Assembly: GCA_019416935.1 (NCBI GenBank)
Contig: DXWI01000006.1
Coordinates: forward strand, 41,633 to 105,632
Source of the DNA: Clostridiales bacterium
GTDB lineage: Bacteria > Bacillota > Clostridia > Christensenellales > CAG-138
Length of the DNA stretch: 64,000 bases
Reading direction: 5' to 3'
Shown here: piece after piece, positions 15,541-24,239 of the stretch
Position numbering within the stretch: position 1 is the stretch's first letter
Layout of the letters: each line of letters opens with the position of its first letter
Program-made: the position numbers and the translations under genes
Notes under the pieces: model-generated
What the model was told of the DNA's origin: nothing
Databases searched by the model: none
Seen by the model: the letters and a program-made list of their open reading frames with translations, nothing else

Positions 15541-16183
15541 CGAGCAAAAAGACGGTGTTCGGATGCAGCTGCAAATAGGTTGCGGGAATCTGCGGCGTCA
15601 CCGGTCCGTTGCAGATTCGATCGGCAATAACCGCCTTGTCCGCACCGATCAGATAAGCAACGATTTTTTTTGCGCCCATCAGCGTACTTAGACCGACCGT
15701 TACGACCCGGCCGTTCTCCGTACGCTCCACATGCGTTACGGGCGCCAGTTCCGTAGCACCCGGATGGAAGGCGATGCTACCATCCGATCGAATGCCGAGA
15801 AAAATCAGGTCAAAACCGCCCGCCTGTAAGATCGCATCCTCATATTCGTTGCAAGCAACGCTCCAATCCGTTGCCGCACCATTTGGAGCAAATCGCCGCT
15901 CCGGCTTGAGGTTGATGCGGTCGTACAACAGGCTGGAAAGCTGCGCTGTCAACGACACATCCGTATCGGCGCGCACGTATTCGGAAAGGCCGAAAGCCGT
16001 TACATCGCTCCAGTCCAGCAGTCCATCGCCCGTCATGCGCGCAAGCGCACGATAAACCGGGGCCATGTCATCCGTCAAGTCAAAGCCGAGTACGCTCATC
16101 GGCTTTTCGATCGTCTGTGCGGCAATCAATGTGGCCGCCGCCGCTCCGGCAACCGATTTATCGCGATATACTAAAACGCTCAT
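15515..16183 (-). CDS. NagB-like (glucosamine-6-phosphate isomerase fold) protein with altered active site
   Basis: A 222-aa protein of the NagB/6-phosphogluconolactonase fold. The region GIRSDGSIAFHPGA near residue 133 corresponds to the catalytic GxGxDGHIAFNEP of glucosamine-6-phosphate deaminase, but the catalytic His is Ser and the Glu is missing. FGLSEYV near residue 65 replaces the usual NMDEY. The N-terminal and C-terminal Rossmann-like alternation is intact. It overlaps the glycosylase gene by 26 bases and the hydrolase gene by 4. The enzyme may act on another sugar phosphate or only bind one; the exact function is not known. Confidence 0.7.
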   Translation of the reverse strand: MSVLVYRDKSVAGAAAATLIAAQTIEKPMSVLGFDLTDDMAPVYRALARMTGDGLLDWSDVTAFGLSEYVRADTDVSLTAQLSSLLYDRINLKPERRFAPNGAATDWSVACNEYEDAILQAGGFDLIFLGIRSDGSIAFHPGATELAPVTHVERTENGRVVTVGLSTLMGAKKIVAYLIGADKAVIADRICNGPVTPQIPATYLQLHPNTVFLLDEDAAARL

Positions 16184-17118
16184 CCAATCTCCCCCATCGT
16201 CTCTACCGTTTCCAGGAACAGCGCAATATCGCCGAACACCTCGCGGTAGTTGGTTTCGTTCAAAATTTCATGGCGCGCGCCCGGATAGAGTTTCAGCTCC
16301 ACCGTATGCTTCGACTGCTGCAGCCACTTGGCGACCTGCCGCACGCCCTTGCCGTTTTTTCCGCCAACAGGATCACAGTCGCCCGAAACGACAAGAATGG
16401 GTTTGTCCGGTACGGTTTCGGCCCAATGTAGTCCGGAAACCTCCGTCAGTCCATCGAACAGGTCGCGCATGCCGGCCGCAGTAAACAAGAACCCGCAGTT
16501 TTCATCGGCAATATAGCGATCCACCTGTTCGTGCTCCCGAGAGAGCCAATCAAACGCCGTTCTGCCCTCGCCCACCATCTTATTATAGCTTCCAAAGCTC
16601 AGGTCGTTGAGCAGCTTGCTCGGTTGATCGGCGCCGCGCTTGCGAATTTCGCGTCGCGCCAGCAACCGTGCAATGCCGAGCGCAGGGTTCTTGCCTGCTG
16701 TTCCGCAAAAAATGAACGCGTCAAAATCCTTCCCGTCCCTGCCGGCATAGGTGCGTGCGAGGAAGGAGCCCATGGAGTGGCCAAACAATACGAACGGAAT
16801 GGCCGGATAATCGCGCTTGACCGTATCGAAAAGCGTCCGCATATCCTGCACCAACGCATTCCATCCATTCTCCGTGCCGAAAAAGCCGCGAGGAGAATCG
16901 CCCGTGCTCTTACCGTGTCCGGCATGATCCTGGCCATAGACCAATACGCCCTGTTCCGCAAGATACCGGGCAAACGCATCGTAGCGGTCGATATGCTCGG
17001 CCATACCATGCGTGATCTGCAATGCCGCACAGGGCTCCTCCGGAATCCACATGCGGTAGCGGATCATGCCCAGTCCGGTTGCGGACGGGTATCGACGCTC
17101 CTTGACCGTTATCCTCAT
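16180..17118 (-). CDS. Alpha/beta hydrolase, lysophospholipase/monoacylglycerol lipase-like
   Basis: A 312-aa hydrolase with the canonical nucleophile elbow GHSMG near residue 113, a GHGKS oxyanion-region segment near 70, a probable acid in SGDCDPVG near 257, and catalytic His in GARHEILNE near 287. It has no signal peptide, so it is probably cytoplasmic. Sequence resembles the PldB/monoglyceride lipase group. It is the first gene of a run that continues, with overlaps, into the NagB-like and glycosylase genes. GGAGAAG precedes the ATG. Confidence 0.9.
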   Translation of the reverse strand: MRITVKERRYPSATGLGMIRYRMWIPEEPCAALQITHGMAEHIDRYDAFARYLAEQGVLVYGQDHAGHGKSTGDSPRGFFGTENGWNALVQDMRTLFDTVKRDYPAIPFVLFGHSMGSFLARTYAGRDGKDFDAFIFCGTAGKNPALGIARLLARREIRKRGADQPSKLLNDLSFGSYNKMVGEGRTAFDWLSREHEQVDRYIADENCGFLFTAAGMRDLFDGLTEVSGLHWAETVPDKPILVVSGDCDPVGGKNGKGVRQVAKWLQQSKHTVELKLYPGARHEILNETNYREVFGDIALFLETVETMGEIG

Positions 17119-17152
17119 GGTTTTTTCTTCTCCATTCTATGCATACATGATC

Positions 17153-17181
17153 AGTATACCATCAGTTGAGTAAATTCACAA
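17153..17181 (-). promoter_or_regulatory. Promoter of the hydrolase operon
   Basis: On the minus strand TTGTGA (plus 17176-17181) and TATACT (plus 17153-17158) are 17 bases apart, about 35 bases upstream of the hydrolase start. Confidence 0.7.
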
Positions 17182-17224
17182 TAAGCGTTTGAGCCGATTC
17201 GATGTGTTTTTGCCGTAAATAGCC

Positions 17225-17259
17225 AAAAAAAATACAGACCGGTTGCACGACCGGTCTGT
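17225..17259 (-). terminator. Terminator of the second ABC importer operon
   Basis: On the minus strand ACAGACCGGT pairs with ACCGGTCTGT over ten base pairs (plus 17234-17259), followed by a run of eight T (plus 17225-17232). It is 17 bases past the ATPase stop. Confidence 0.9.
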
Positions 17260-17276
17260 TCAGCAAGCATTTGAAT

Positions 17277-17831
17277 TCATAGATGCAGCGTCTCCACAGC
17301 GTTCAGCAAGTCCGCGTCCTCCGCATTGTGGGTAGCCACAATTCTCAAACTCGAACAGTGCTGCAAAAGGCTCGCAGCCTGTGCGCGATGCTCCGCATCC
17401 AGCCCGTTGAACGGCTCATCCAGCAGCAAAACATCATCGGAGTACGACAACGCGCGCGCAAGCGCCACGCGTCTTCGCATGCCGCCGGACAGCACAACCG
17501 GTCTTAGGTTCAGCGCATCCCCCAGATCCAACCACTCCAACAGGTTTTTTGCCGTCGTTCGGTCAGAGGTCAACGATACGTTTTCGAGCGTTGTTCGCCA
17601 TGGCAGCAGGCGATCTTCCTGAAACACCATGCCGATCCTGCGTCCTGTCAGGCCGGAAACCATACCCATATCGGGCGCAAGCAAGCCGGCAAGCACCCGC
17701 AGCAGCGTTGTCTTTCCGCTGCCGGATGCGCCGCGCAGCAGGATCGTGCCGCTGTCGGGCCAAATCGCTTCTAGGCCGCACAGCACCCGCTTCTCACCAA
17801 AGCCCACCGAAATGTCCCGCAATTCAATCAT
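17277..17831 (-). CDS. ABC transporter ATP-binding protein, SsuB-like
   Basis: A short 184-aa ATPase; the family usually has about 240-260 residues, so the C-terminal tail is reduced. Walker A GASGSGKTTL is near residue 34, the signature LSGGMRRR near 115, Walker B VLLLDEPFNGLD near 133, and the switch His in VATHN (Asn replaces the usual Asp). It overlaps the permease gene by 8 bases and closes an operon of Crp/Fnr-binding protein-permease-ATPase. The substrate is unknown. Confidence 0.9.
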   Translation of the reverse strand: MIELRDISVGFGEKRVLCGLEAIWPDSGTILLRGASGSGKTTLLRVLAGLLAPDMGMVSGLTGRRIGMVFQEDRLLPWRTTLENVSLTSDRTTAKNLLEWLDLGDALNLRPVVLSGGMRRRVALARALSYSDDVLLLDEPFNGLDAEHRAQAASLLQHCSSLRIVATHNAEDADLLNAVETLHL

Positions 17832-18573
17832 GGGAAAGCCTCCGAAGCACCTTCATCATCGCCCGCTCCATCAGCATGGAAAATGCAATGACACACAACG
17901 TCCACGCGAACAGATCCACTGTTTCCAGCGTAATTTTGGCCTGATATAAATAGGTGCCGACCGCACGTCTTGGTAAAGAGAGGATTTCCGCTGCCACACC
18001 GGATTTCCAGGCAAATCCCAGTGCGGTGGTGCAGGCGGCAAGAAACTGCGGCATAGCCGACGGTATGTAGATTTCCCGCACGCGCTGCCATCCGGAAAAA
18101 TGGAACGCCTTTCCCATCTCTATCAACAGCGGGTCCGTTTCCGCCAGTGCCTGCGCTACGTTCGCCCAAACGATCGGCAACACCATCAAAAAGGAAATCC
18201 AGACCGGCACGACCGAGGCGGAAAACCACAGCAGCGCCAGCAGAATGAACGAAGTCACCGGCGTTGCCTTTACGATGCTGCGGAGCGGCGCAAGAAGCGC
18301 GTCGGCCAGCTTTGAAGCGGCCGTCAGCGCGCCGAGCAGGATGCCCATCAGAACGCCGAGCAAAAATCCCGCCAATATCCGGCCGAGCGTCAGCCCAATC
18401 GCGCTCCAGCAATCGGGCTGCACGAGCAGAGCGAACAGTCTGGAAAGCGTTGCTGCTGGTCCCGGCAGCAGCAGCGGGCTTCCAACCGCCAAAGCCGCCA
18501 GCTGCCAGAGCAGCAGATAGGCGGCTGCGATGAATATATTGCGGATATGCTGATTTCTAATCCAGTTTCGCAT
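17824..18573 (-). CDS. ABC transporter permease, SsuC-like
   Basis: A 249-aa membrane protein with about six hydrophobic segments, starting near residues 12-30. The region ending in GKAFHFSGWQRVREIYIPSA is the cytoplasmic loop that contacts the ATPase. The ATG at 18573 is preferred over 18624: it gives an ordinary N-terminus and a 17-base overlap with the binding-protein gene upstream. It works with the ATPase downstream. Confidence 0.88.
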   Translation of the reverse strand: MRNWIRNQHIRNIFIAAAYLLLWQLAALAVGSPLLLPGPAATLSRLFALLVQPDCWSAIGLTLGRILAGFLLGVLMGILLGALTAASKLADALLAPLRSIVKATPVTSFILLALLWFSASVVPVWISFLMVLPIVWANVAQALAETDPLLIEMGKAFHFSGWQRVREIYIPSAMPQFLAACTTALGFAWKSGVAAEILSLPRRAVGTYLYQAKITLETVDLFAWTLCVIAFSMLMERAMMKVLRRLSHD

Positions 18574-19501
18574 AGAACGAAGCGTCCGGCAAGTGACCGC
18601 CAATGGATTTGGGATTGGCTGCAAACAACACGTTCAGCATCGCCTCCGCCGCCAACTGCATCTGTTCGCCGGTGATGCAGACGATATGACAACTGGGAAT
18701 GGCGCGCGCCGCAATCGCTTCGGAACCCACAATGCCGAGCTCTGCGATCAAAGCCGGCGCCTCTGCCTCGCGGTTGACGCGCTCGGCCGATTTTGCCGCA
18801 GCGTCGAGGAATGCCTGTACTGCTTCCGGTTCCGATTCGAGCACAGAACGGCGCACAATATAGCACCCCTGCAGCAACTGTGCATCGGAAACAGCATCCC
18901 ATTCCGACGTCAAATCAAGCGCAATCCGCGCCGACTCGTTTTTGAGAAGTACCGCCGAAACGTTTGGCTCAGGCAGCATGGCAAGCGAAACCTCCCCAGC
19001 GGCCGCCATCGCAGCGAGCGTCGCATGCTCGGCAATATATTCTACCGTTACCTTGTCTTTGAGGCCGTTTTGTTCCAAAAGATATTCCAGCACATACTGC
19101 GGTGTGCTTCCCTGCCCGGTCGCATACAGCGTCTTGCCGGCCAGATCCGCCATCGATTGCACGGTCTCCCCATTCTCTAAAATGTAAAGTACGCCGAGCG
19201 TATTTACGGCAATCATCACGGCCTCGCCCTCGGTCTTGTTCGAGAGAACCGCTGCAAGATTCACCGGCACCGCGGCGATATCCACTTCTCCATTGATGAA
19301 CTTGCCGGTCACCACATCCGGCGCGTCCAAAAGCTCTACGGGGAACTCGCTGCTGTTCTCCTGCATCAGATACGCAAGCCCCATACCGGTCGGCCCTTTC
19401 AGGGCGGCCACCCGCAGGGCGGTTTGCGGCTTTTCGGCCGCGCAGCCCATGCTCAGCAGCAACAGGCTGGCAAGCAAAACGCACAACAGTTTCTTTTTCA
19501 T
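18557..19501 (-). CDS. Solute-binding lipoprotein of a SsuABC-like importer
   Basis: A 314-aa lipoprotein. The N-terminus MKKKLLCVLLASLLLLSMGC ends in a lipobox with Cys at residue 20. The rest is a periplasmic-binding-protein type 2 fold like those for sulfonate, nitrate or thiamine precursors, with LRVAALKGPTGMGLAYLM as the first strand-helix region. It leads the permease and ATPase genes in the same operon and probably chooses the substrate. The substrate cannot be read from sequence. Confidence 0.9.
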   Translation of the reverse strand: MKKKLLCVLLASLLLLSMGCAAEKPQTALRVAALKGPTGMGLAYLMQENSSEFPVELLDAPDVVTGKFINGEVDIAAVPVNLAAVLSNKTEGEAVMIAVNTLGVLYILENGETVQSMADLAGKTLYATGQGSTPQYVLEYLLEQNGLKDKVTVEYIAEHATLAAMAAAGEVSLAMLPEPNVSAVLLKNESARIALDLTSEWDAVSDAQLLQGCYIVRRSVLESEPEAVQAFLDAAAKSAERVNREAEAPALIAELGIVGSEAIAARAIPSCHIVCITGEQMQLAAEAMLNVLFAANPKSIGGHLPDASFYAKLD

Positions 19502-19519
19502 CTTGTTATCTCCCTTGAT

Positions 19520-20167
19520 TCAATATAGTCGTATGGTACGGTTTTGGCGTGAAATACGGCCGCCGGACTCCAGTGCGTCCAGCGCACGATACAGCGTAGC
19601 GCGGCTGATACACAGCGCATCGGCCAACGCACTCATGCCGAATGGAAGCGTGCAGATGCCCGCCACGGCATTGTGCTGCAAAAACAGCAGCAGGCGGTCC
19701 TCCACAGTGGGTTGCACAAAGCCCTCGATGCGGCGGTTGAGGAATCGGATGCGGGCGGTCAGATACCGCATATAGTTTTCAGCAATCCAAAAGTGCTGCT
19801 GCATCATGCCGAGAAACGCCGCTTCCTCAATGAAAAGTGCGCGCACATCCTCCACTGCACGGATACTGACCAAGTATGTGTCGTCCGAGCGTAAAAACAG
19901 GGTCGCAGCGCCGAAAAGATCCCCCTTCTTCAGGATACTCATGAGCATCCGGCTCTCGCCGCAGCGCTTTTCAACGATCGCAGCGCCCTTGAGCAAGATG
20001 CCGATCCGATTTGAAAAATGCGCTGGGGTATAGATTTCCTCCCCCTTGGCGAAACCGGAGCTGCTTACGCCGGAACTGTTGAGTAGTTGCTGCAGCAGGG
20101 CGGCGTCCGCGCCGGCAAACAGCGGCGTTTGCAGCATGATCTGATTGTCGTTCGCTTTCCTCTTCAT
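19520..20167 (-). CDS. Crp/Fnr family transcriptional regulator
   Basis: A 215-aa regulator. A cyclic-nucleotide-binding-like beta barrel fills residues about 15-120 (ILLKGAAIVEKRCGESRMLM, KKGDLFGAATLF) and a helix-turn-helix lies near residues 165-195 (ALADALCISRATLYRALDAL). No cysteine cluster like that of FNR is visible at the N-terminus, so oxygen sensing through iron-sulfur is not indicated. It sits 18 bases before the binding-protein gene of the importer and probably controls that operon. Its own promoter overlaps an inverted repeat. Confidence 0.9.
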   Translation of the reverse strand: MKRKANDNQIMLQTPLFAGADAALLQQLLNSSGVSSSGFAKGEEIYTPAHFSNRIGILLKGAAIVEKRCGESRMLMSILKKGDLFGAATLFLRSDDTYLVSIRAVEDVRALFIEEAAFLGMMQQHFWIAENYMRYLTARIRFLNRRIEGFVQPTVEDRLLLFLQHNAVAGICTLPFGMSALADALCISRATLYRALDALESGGRISRQNRTIRLY

Positions 20168-20202
20168 TTCGCCCCTTTATTTTGTCTCATTTGATACATT
20201 TT

Positions 20203-20231
20203 AGTGTAGCGCACAATGAGATCGCCGTCAA
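20203..20231 (-). promoter_or_regulatory. Promoter of the Crp/Fnr-importer operon
   Basis: On the minus strand TTGACG (plus 20226-20231) and TACACT (plus 20203-20208) are separated by 17 bases, about 36 bases upstream of the regulator start. The -35 box lies within an inverted repeat. Confidence 0.75.
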
Positions 20232-20267
20232 GCATCTTTTGTGATAACAGCAGGGTTGCTTGACGGC
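20224..20267. repeat. Inverted repeat over the Crp/Fnr gene promoter
   Basis: GCCGTCAAGC (20224-20233) is repeated in reverse as GCTTGACGGC (20258-20267) with 24 bases between. The left arm contains the -35 of the minus-strand promoter. It is a candidate operator for the Crp/Fnr protein or could form a long-loop hairpin. Confidence 0.6.
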
Positions 20268-20374
20268 GCACCGCTCGCTTAAGACCGATACCGGTCAAGC
20301 ATTGAAGCGTTCTTTCCATTTCCATCCCTGCTGTTTGCACGCACGGACGCAAAATAGCCCACGAAAAGTGCTGC

Positions 20375-20403
20375 TTGTCCAGTGGCTTCCGATGGCGTAT
20401 AAT
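20375..20403 (+). promoter_or_regulatory. Promoter of exoA-maf-uvrC, abutting the start codon
   Basis: TTGTCC (20375-20380) and TATAAT (20398-20403) are 17 bases apart. The start codon of exoA begins 7 bases after the -10 box, so the transcript would begin at or within a base or two of the ATG. Confidence 0.7.
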
Positions 20404-20409
20404 ACGGGT

Positions 20410-21165
20410 ATGAAAATGATTTCTTGGAATGTAAACGGGCTGCGCGCCTGCATGGGCAAGGGATTTGTTTCCTTTGTGCAGGAGCAATCGCCGGATATTC
20501 TGGCGCTGCAGGAAACAAAGATGCAGCCGCATCAGGCAGATGTACCGCTCGAGGGCTACCATCAGTTCTGGAACAGCGCGGAAAAGAAGGGGTATTCCGG
20601 CACTGCGCTCTTCCTGAAACGGGAGCCGTTGCAGCTTATTTATGGTCTGGAACAGCCGGAGTTTGACAACGAGGGACGGGTGATCACGGCAGAGCTGGAC
20701 GACTTCTATTTTGTTACGGTGTATTCGCCGAACGCGCAGGAAGAATTGAAGCGAATTGACTACCGCATGGCGTTTGAAGACGCGCTGCGCGAACACCTCG
20801 CAGCGCTCGACAAAAAGAAGCCGGTCGTTCTGTGCGGCGACTTGAACGTGGCCCATCAGGAGATCGATCTGAAAAATCCGGGGCCGAACCGGGGTTGTGC
20901 GGGTTTTTCCGATCAAGAGCGCGCAATGATGACAAAGCTGCTTGAAGCGGGTTTTACCGACAGTTTTCGCGCGCTATATCCCGAAGCGACCGGCGCCTAT
21001 TCCTGGTGGAGCTATCGGTACGGCGCGCGCGCAAGGAACGCGGGTTGGCGCATCGACTATTTTCTCGTCTCGAACCGGCTGATGCAAAGGGTATCGGACA
21101 GTCTGATTTTGAGCGACGTCTACGGCAGCGACCATTGCCCCGTCTGCCTGTTGCTGGAGGGTTAG
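20410..21165 (+). CDS. exoA: Exodeoxyribonuclease III (AP endonuclease)
   Basis: A 251-aa enzyme for base excision repair: it cuts at abasic sites and trims 3' ends. It starts MKMISWNVNGLRACMGKGF, matching the usual family start, and shows LQETKMQ (metal-binding Glu), CGDLNVAH, and the C-terminal YGSDHCPV (active-site Asp-His). The ATG at 20410 is the best start; longer readings pass through the promoter. There is no ribosome site, in keeping with a leaderless mRNA. It leads an operon with maf and uvrC. Confidence 0.95.
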   Translation: MKMISWNVNGLRACMGKGFVSFVQEQSPDILALQETKMQPHQADVPLEGYHQFWNSAEKKGYSGTALFLKREPLQLIYGLEQPEFDNEGRVITAELDDFYFVTVYSPNAQEELKRIDYRMAFEDALREHLAALDKKKPVVLCGDLNVAHQEIDLKNPGPNRGCAGFSDQERAMMTKLLEAGFTDSFRALYPEATGAYSWWSYRYGARARNAGWRIDYFLVSNRLMQRVSDSLILSDVYGSDHCPVCLLLEG

Positions 21166-21166
21166 C

Positions 21167-21742
21167 ATGAACATCATTCTGGCGTCCCAGTCTCCGCGCA
21201 GGAAGGACCTGCTTTCGCTGATGGGCCTTCGCTTTTCGGTCGTCACCAGCAATGTACAGGAAACGCCCCCCGCGGGCGCGACACCCGCAGAAACGGTTTG
21301 TGCGCTTGCACAGCAAAAAGCGGAAGCCGTTGCCGCCATGTTCCCGAAGGACTGCGTTATCGGCGCCGATACGATCGTTTATCTCGACGGCGAAATACTC
21401 GGAAAGCCGCATACCCCAGATCGTGCAAAGCAATTTTTGCTGCGCATGCAGGGGCGCACGCACACGGTCTATACCGGCGTTGCTGTGATAGCGGCCGGAA
21501 AAGCCGACGTGCGGTATGCCACGACCGACGTTACGTTTGCGCCGATGAGCGAGCTGGAGATTGACTGGTATGTCGGGACCGGCGATCCGCTGGATAAGGC
21601 GGGCGCATACGGTGTGCAGGGCCCGTTTGGCGTGTTTGTAGAGCGCATCGCGGGCAACTACTTCAACGTAATCGGTATGCCGCTTCCGCTCCTGTACCGC
21701 ATGCTGCTCGATGCCGGCGTGCTCAAAGAAAACCGAACATGA
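21167..21742 (+). CDS. maf: Maf family nucleotide pyrophosphatase
   Basis: A 191-aa house-cleaning enzyme that hydrolyses non-canonical or modified nucleoside triphosphates. The start MNIILASQSPRRKDLL is diagnostic (substrate-binding SxSPRR), and GADTIVYLDGEILGKP near residue 63 carries the catalytic Asp region. It begins two bases after the exoA stop and overlaps uvrC by four bases in an ATGA junction. In other Firmicutes Maf is linked to septum formation and DNA damage. Confidence 0.95.
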   Translation: MNIILASQSPRRKDLLSLMGLRFSVVTSNVQETPPAGATPAETVCALAQQKAEAVAAMFPKDCVIGADTIVYLDGEILGKPHTPDRAKQFLLRMQGRTHTVYTGVAVIAAGKADVRYATTDVTFAPMSELEIDWYVGTGDPLDKAGAYGVQGPFGVFVERIAGNYFNVIGMPLPLLYRMLLDAGVLKENRT

Positions 21743-23598
21743 ATGAGATCATTGCAGAAAAACTCAAGCTCCTCCCCTCCTCCCCCGGCGTTTATAAGAT
21801 GTACAACGCTGCCGGTGAGGTCATCTATGTCGGTAAGGCCATCTCCCTGAAAAACCGGGTTCGGCAATATTTTCAGGCAAACAAAAACCATACGCCAAAG
21901 GTCTTGGCCATGGTTGCGCATATCGAGGATTTTGAAATTCTGCGCACCTCCAACGAAACGGAGGCGCTGACGCTTGAATCCAACCTGATCAAACAGTTCC
22001 GGCCCAAATACAACATTCTGCTCAAGGATGATAAGCACTTTCCCTATGTCCGAATCGATTACCGGCAGGACTTTCCCCGGGTCGAGATCGTTCGCCGCGT
22101 GCATGCCGACGGTGCAAAATACCTGGGCCCGTTCCTTTCGGGCCTTGCGTTGCGCGACGGCATGAACGTTGTACGGGAGCATTTCCCGGTGCGCTACTGT
22201 AAAAAGGACCTGAAAAAAGCGGCGGCTCGGCGTGAGCGTCCCTGTCTCATGTACCACGTCGGCAAGTGCTGCGCGCCCTGCACGGGCAAGGTTTCTCGCG
22301 CGCAGTATCATGCCATGCTGGATGAGATCAGCGCGTTTCTGACCGGCCATACCGATACCGTGATCCATGAGCTGACCGCGCAAATGCAGCAGGCAGCGGA
22401 AAAATTGCAATATGAACGAGCCGCTGTGCTGCGCGACAGCATCCGGGCCATCGAGCGGCTTCAGGATAAGCAGGTCGTTATCAGTACCACCAAAAATATG
22501 GCGGATGTGTTCGCCTTGGGTCGGCTCAACAACGATGTGCTGGTGTTCGCACTGTTTGTGCGCGACGGAAAGGTGATTGGAACGGAAAAATTCCGCATGG
22601 GTGCGGACGACGGAGAATCCGACGCGGAAATTCTTGCCGCGTTTCTAAAGCAATATTACCTGGAGGTTGCCTCCTTGCCGCCGGAAATTCTGCTGTATTC
22701 CGATGCGGCCGACATGGACGCCATTGCGCTGTGGCTCTCGGAGCGCGCCGGTCGCAAGGTCAATCTGCATCGGCCCCAGCGCGGCAGCAAGGCGCAGCTT
22801 GCGCAGTTGGCCTACCGCAACTGCATCGATGCGCTCGAAAAGGACGCCGCGCTGCAAAAGCGGGCATGGGAGCGCGGCGAGGGCGCGCTCGTCGAACTGA
22901 GCGCCGTTCTCGGACTGGAAAGCATCCCCAGTCGGCTGGAGTGCTTCGACAACTCGCACTTCCAGGGGCGGGACACGGTTTCTTCCATGGTCGTCTTTCA
23001 GGACGGCCAGCCCGACAAAAAAGCATACCGGCGTTTTCGCATTCGCGCCGATGCGGAAGGCGACGATCTAATCGCAATGCGCGAGGCGCTGACCAGACGC
23101 TTCGCACGATTTCAGGCTGGCGACACCGGGTTTGATGTGTTGCCGGATCTGCTGGTCATCGACGGCGGCCAAACGCAGCTGGCCGTAGCCGTTTCGGTGC
23201 TTGCGGAAGCGGAACTGTCGTTTGTACCTGTGATCGGTCTGGCGGAAACGAACGAATGGATTTACCTACCCGATGATCCGCAGCCAATCGAGTTGCAGCG
23301 AAACAGTGCGGCGCTGCATCTGCTTGAGCGCATTCGCGATGAGGCGCACCGGTTTGCCATCACCTATCACCGCAGTCTCAGGCAGAAAACCGCGCTTTTC
23401 TCCGTGCTCGACCAGATCAGTGGTATCGGCGACCGGCGCAAACGCGCGCTGTTTGATGCGTTTGTTACGCTGGACGCCATGAAGGCTGCCAGCATCGAAC
23501 AACTGGCCGCTGTTCCCACCATGAACCGCGCAGCTGCGGAAGCGGTTTGGACGTTTTTTCACGGTTCCGCATCCGCAGTCAACCCGGAGCACGCATAA
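21739..23598 (+). CDS. uvrC: Excinuclease ABC subunit C
   Basis: A 619-aa nuclease that makes both incisions in nucleotide excision repair. The N-terminal GIY-YIG domain shows SPGVYKMYNAAGEVIYVGKA near residue 13. The cysteine-rich CLMYHVGKCCAPC is near 171, a UvrB-contact region follows, then the RNase H-like domain with ECFDNSHFQGRD near 400 and DLLVIDGGQTQL near 468. HhH motifs close the protein (ISGIGDRRKRAL). The ATG overlaps the maf stop. Together with exoA it makes a DNA-repair operon. Confidence 0.97.
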   Translation: MNEIIAEKLKLLPSSPGVYKMYNAAGEVIYVGKAISLKNRVRQYFQANKNHTPKVLAMVAHIEDFEILRTSNETEALTLESNLIKQFRPKYNILLKDDKHFPYVRIDYRQDFPRVEIVRRVHADGAKYLGPFLSGLALRDGMNVVREHFPVRYCKKDLKKAAARRERPCLMYHVGKCCAPCTGKVSRAQYHAMLDEISAFLTGHTDTVIHELTAQMQQAAEKLQYERAAVLRDSIRAIERLQDKQVVISTTKNMADVFALGRLNNDVLVFALFVRDGKVIGTEKFRMGADDGESDAEILAAFLKQYYLEVASLPPEILLYSDAADMDAIALWLSERAGRKVNLHRPQRGSKAQLAQLAYRNCIDALEKDAALQKRAWERGEGALVELSAVLGLESIPSRLECFDNSHFQGRDTVSSMVVFQDGQPDKKAYRRFRIRADAEGDDLIAMREALTRRFARFQAGDTGFDVLPDLLVIDGGQTQLAVAVSVLAEAELSFVPVIGLAETNEWIYLPDDPQPIELQRNSAALHLLERIRDEAHRFAITYHRSLRQKTALFSVLDQISGIGDRRKRALFDAFVTLDAMKAASIEQLAAVPTMNRAAAEAVWTFFHGSASAVNPEHA

Positions 23599-23682
23599 TG
23601 GTACCATATGATCCCCCGGTATGAGCAGCAAAGACCGGCCAAGCCCTGCATCGGACTTTCGTATGCCGGAAGCGGCCGGCGG

Positions 23683-24219
23683 TCATGCTTTGTCCGACTG
23701 TGCCCGGCTTCGTACCGTTTCAAGATGCTTGCGTGCCTTCGGCATATCCTCGAGCGCCGGTAGGAAGTATCGGTCATTCGCCGTATTGATCAATATCGAT
23801 TTTGTTGTTGAACGGCCATGCAGTTTCACATCCAAAACGCCGACACTCACGATAGCGGCCGGTTCGATTGCAAACGGTTTGGCCGACTGCCAGACATGGG
23901 GGCGCGGCAGTTCGACGCCGCACACCGCATCATCTGTTATTCTCAACATCACCTTCCGCACGCGGCGCATCACCGCATACACATCTGCAATACCATACAG
24001 ACAATAGAGGAAAAGCGCCGTCTCCACCGCAAGCAGCATTGGTGTATAGTGCGCGCCGTTCCAGAGAAAACGCAACAAAGCGCCGTCCTCGGCCGCAGCG
24101 CCGGCAACTACCAGTACGCCAGGCAACACCTGTGAAAACAGCAGCGCCGCTATCAGCACATATACGCCAATCGACACCCGCAGGGTGAAAAATGTCTGTT
24201 TTCCTACTCGATACTCCAT
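23683..24219 (-). CDS. Uncharacterised membrane protein
   Basis: A 178-aa protein that I do not recognise. Two hydrophobic regions (about residues 13-42 and 57-79) are followed by a soluble C-terminal half with alternating beta-like stretches (VMLRITDDAVCGVELP, ILINTANDRYFLPALED), which resembles the PH-like YdjO/YobA-type layout of small Firmicute membrane proteins only in general shape. GGAGG lies 6 bases before the chosen ATG (24219). It is convergent with uvrC and precedes nothing else in its own operon. Confidence 0.6.
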   Translation of the reverse strand: MEYRVGKQTFFTLRVSIGVYVLIAALLFSQVLPGVLVVAGAAAEDGALLRFLWNGAHYTPMLLAVETALFLYCLYGIADVYAVMRRVRKVMLRITDDAVCGVELPRPHVWQSAKPFAIEPAAIVSVGVLDVKLHGRSTTKSILINTANDRYFLPALEDMPKARKHLETVRSRAQSDKA

Positions 24220-24239
24220 CCGAACCTCCACCCGATGTC

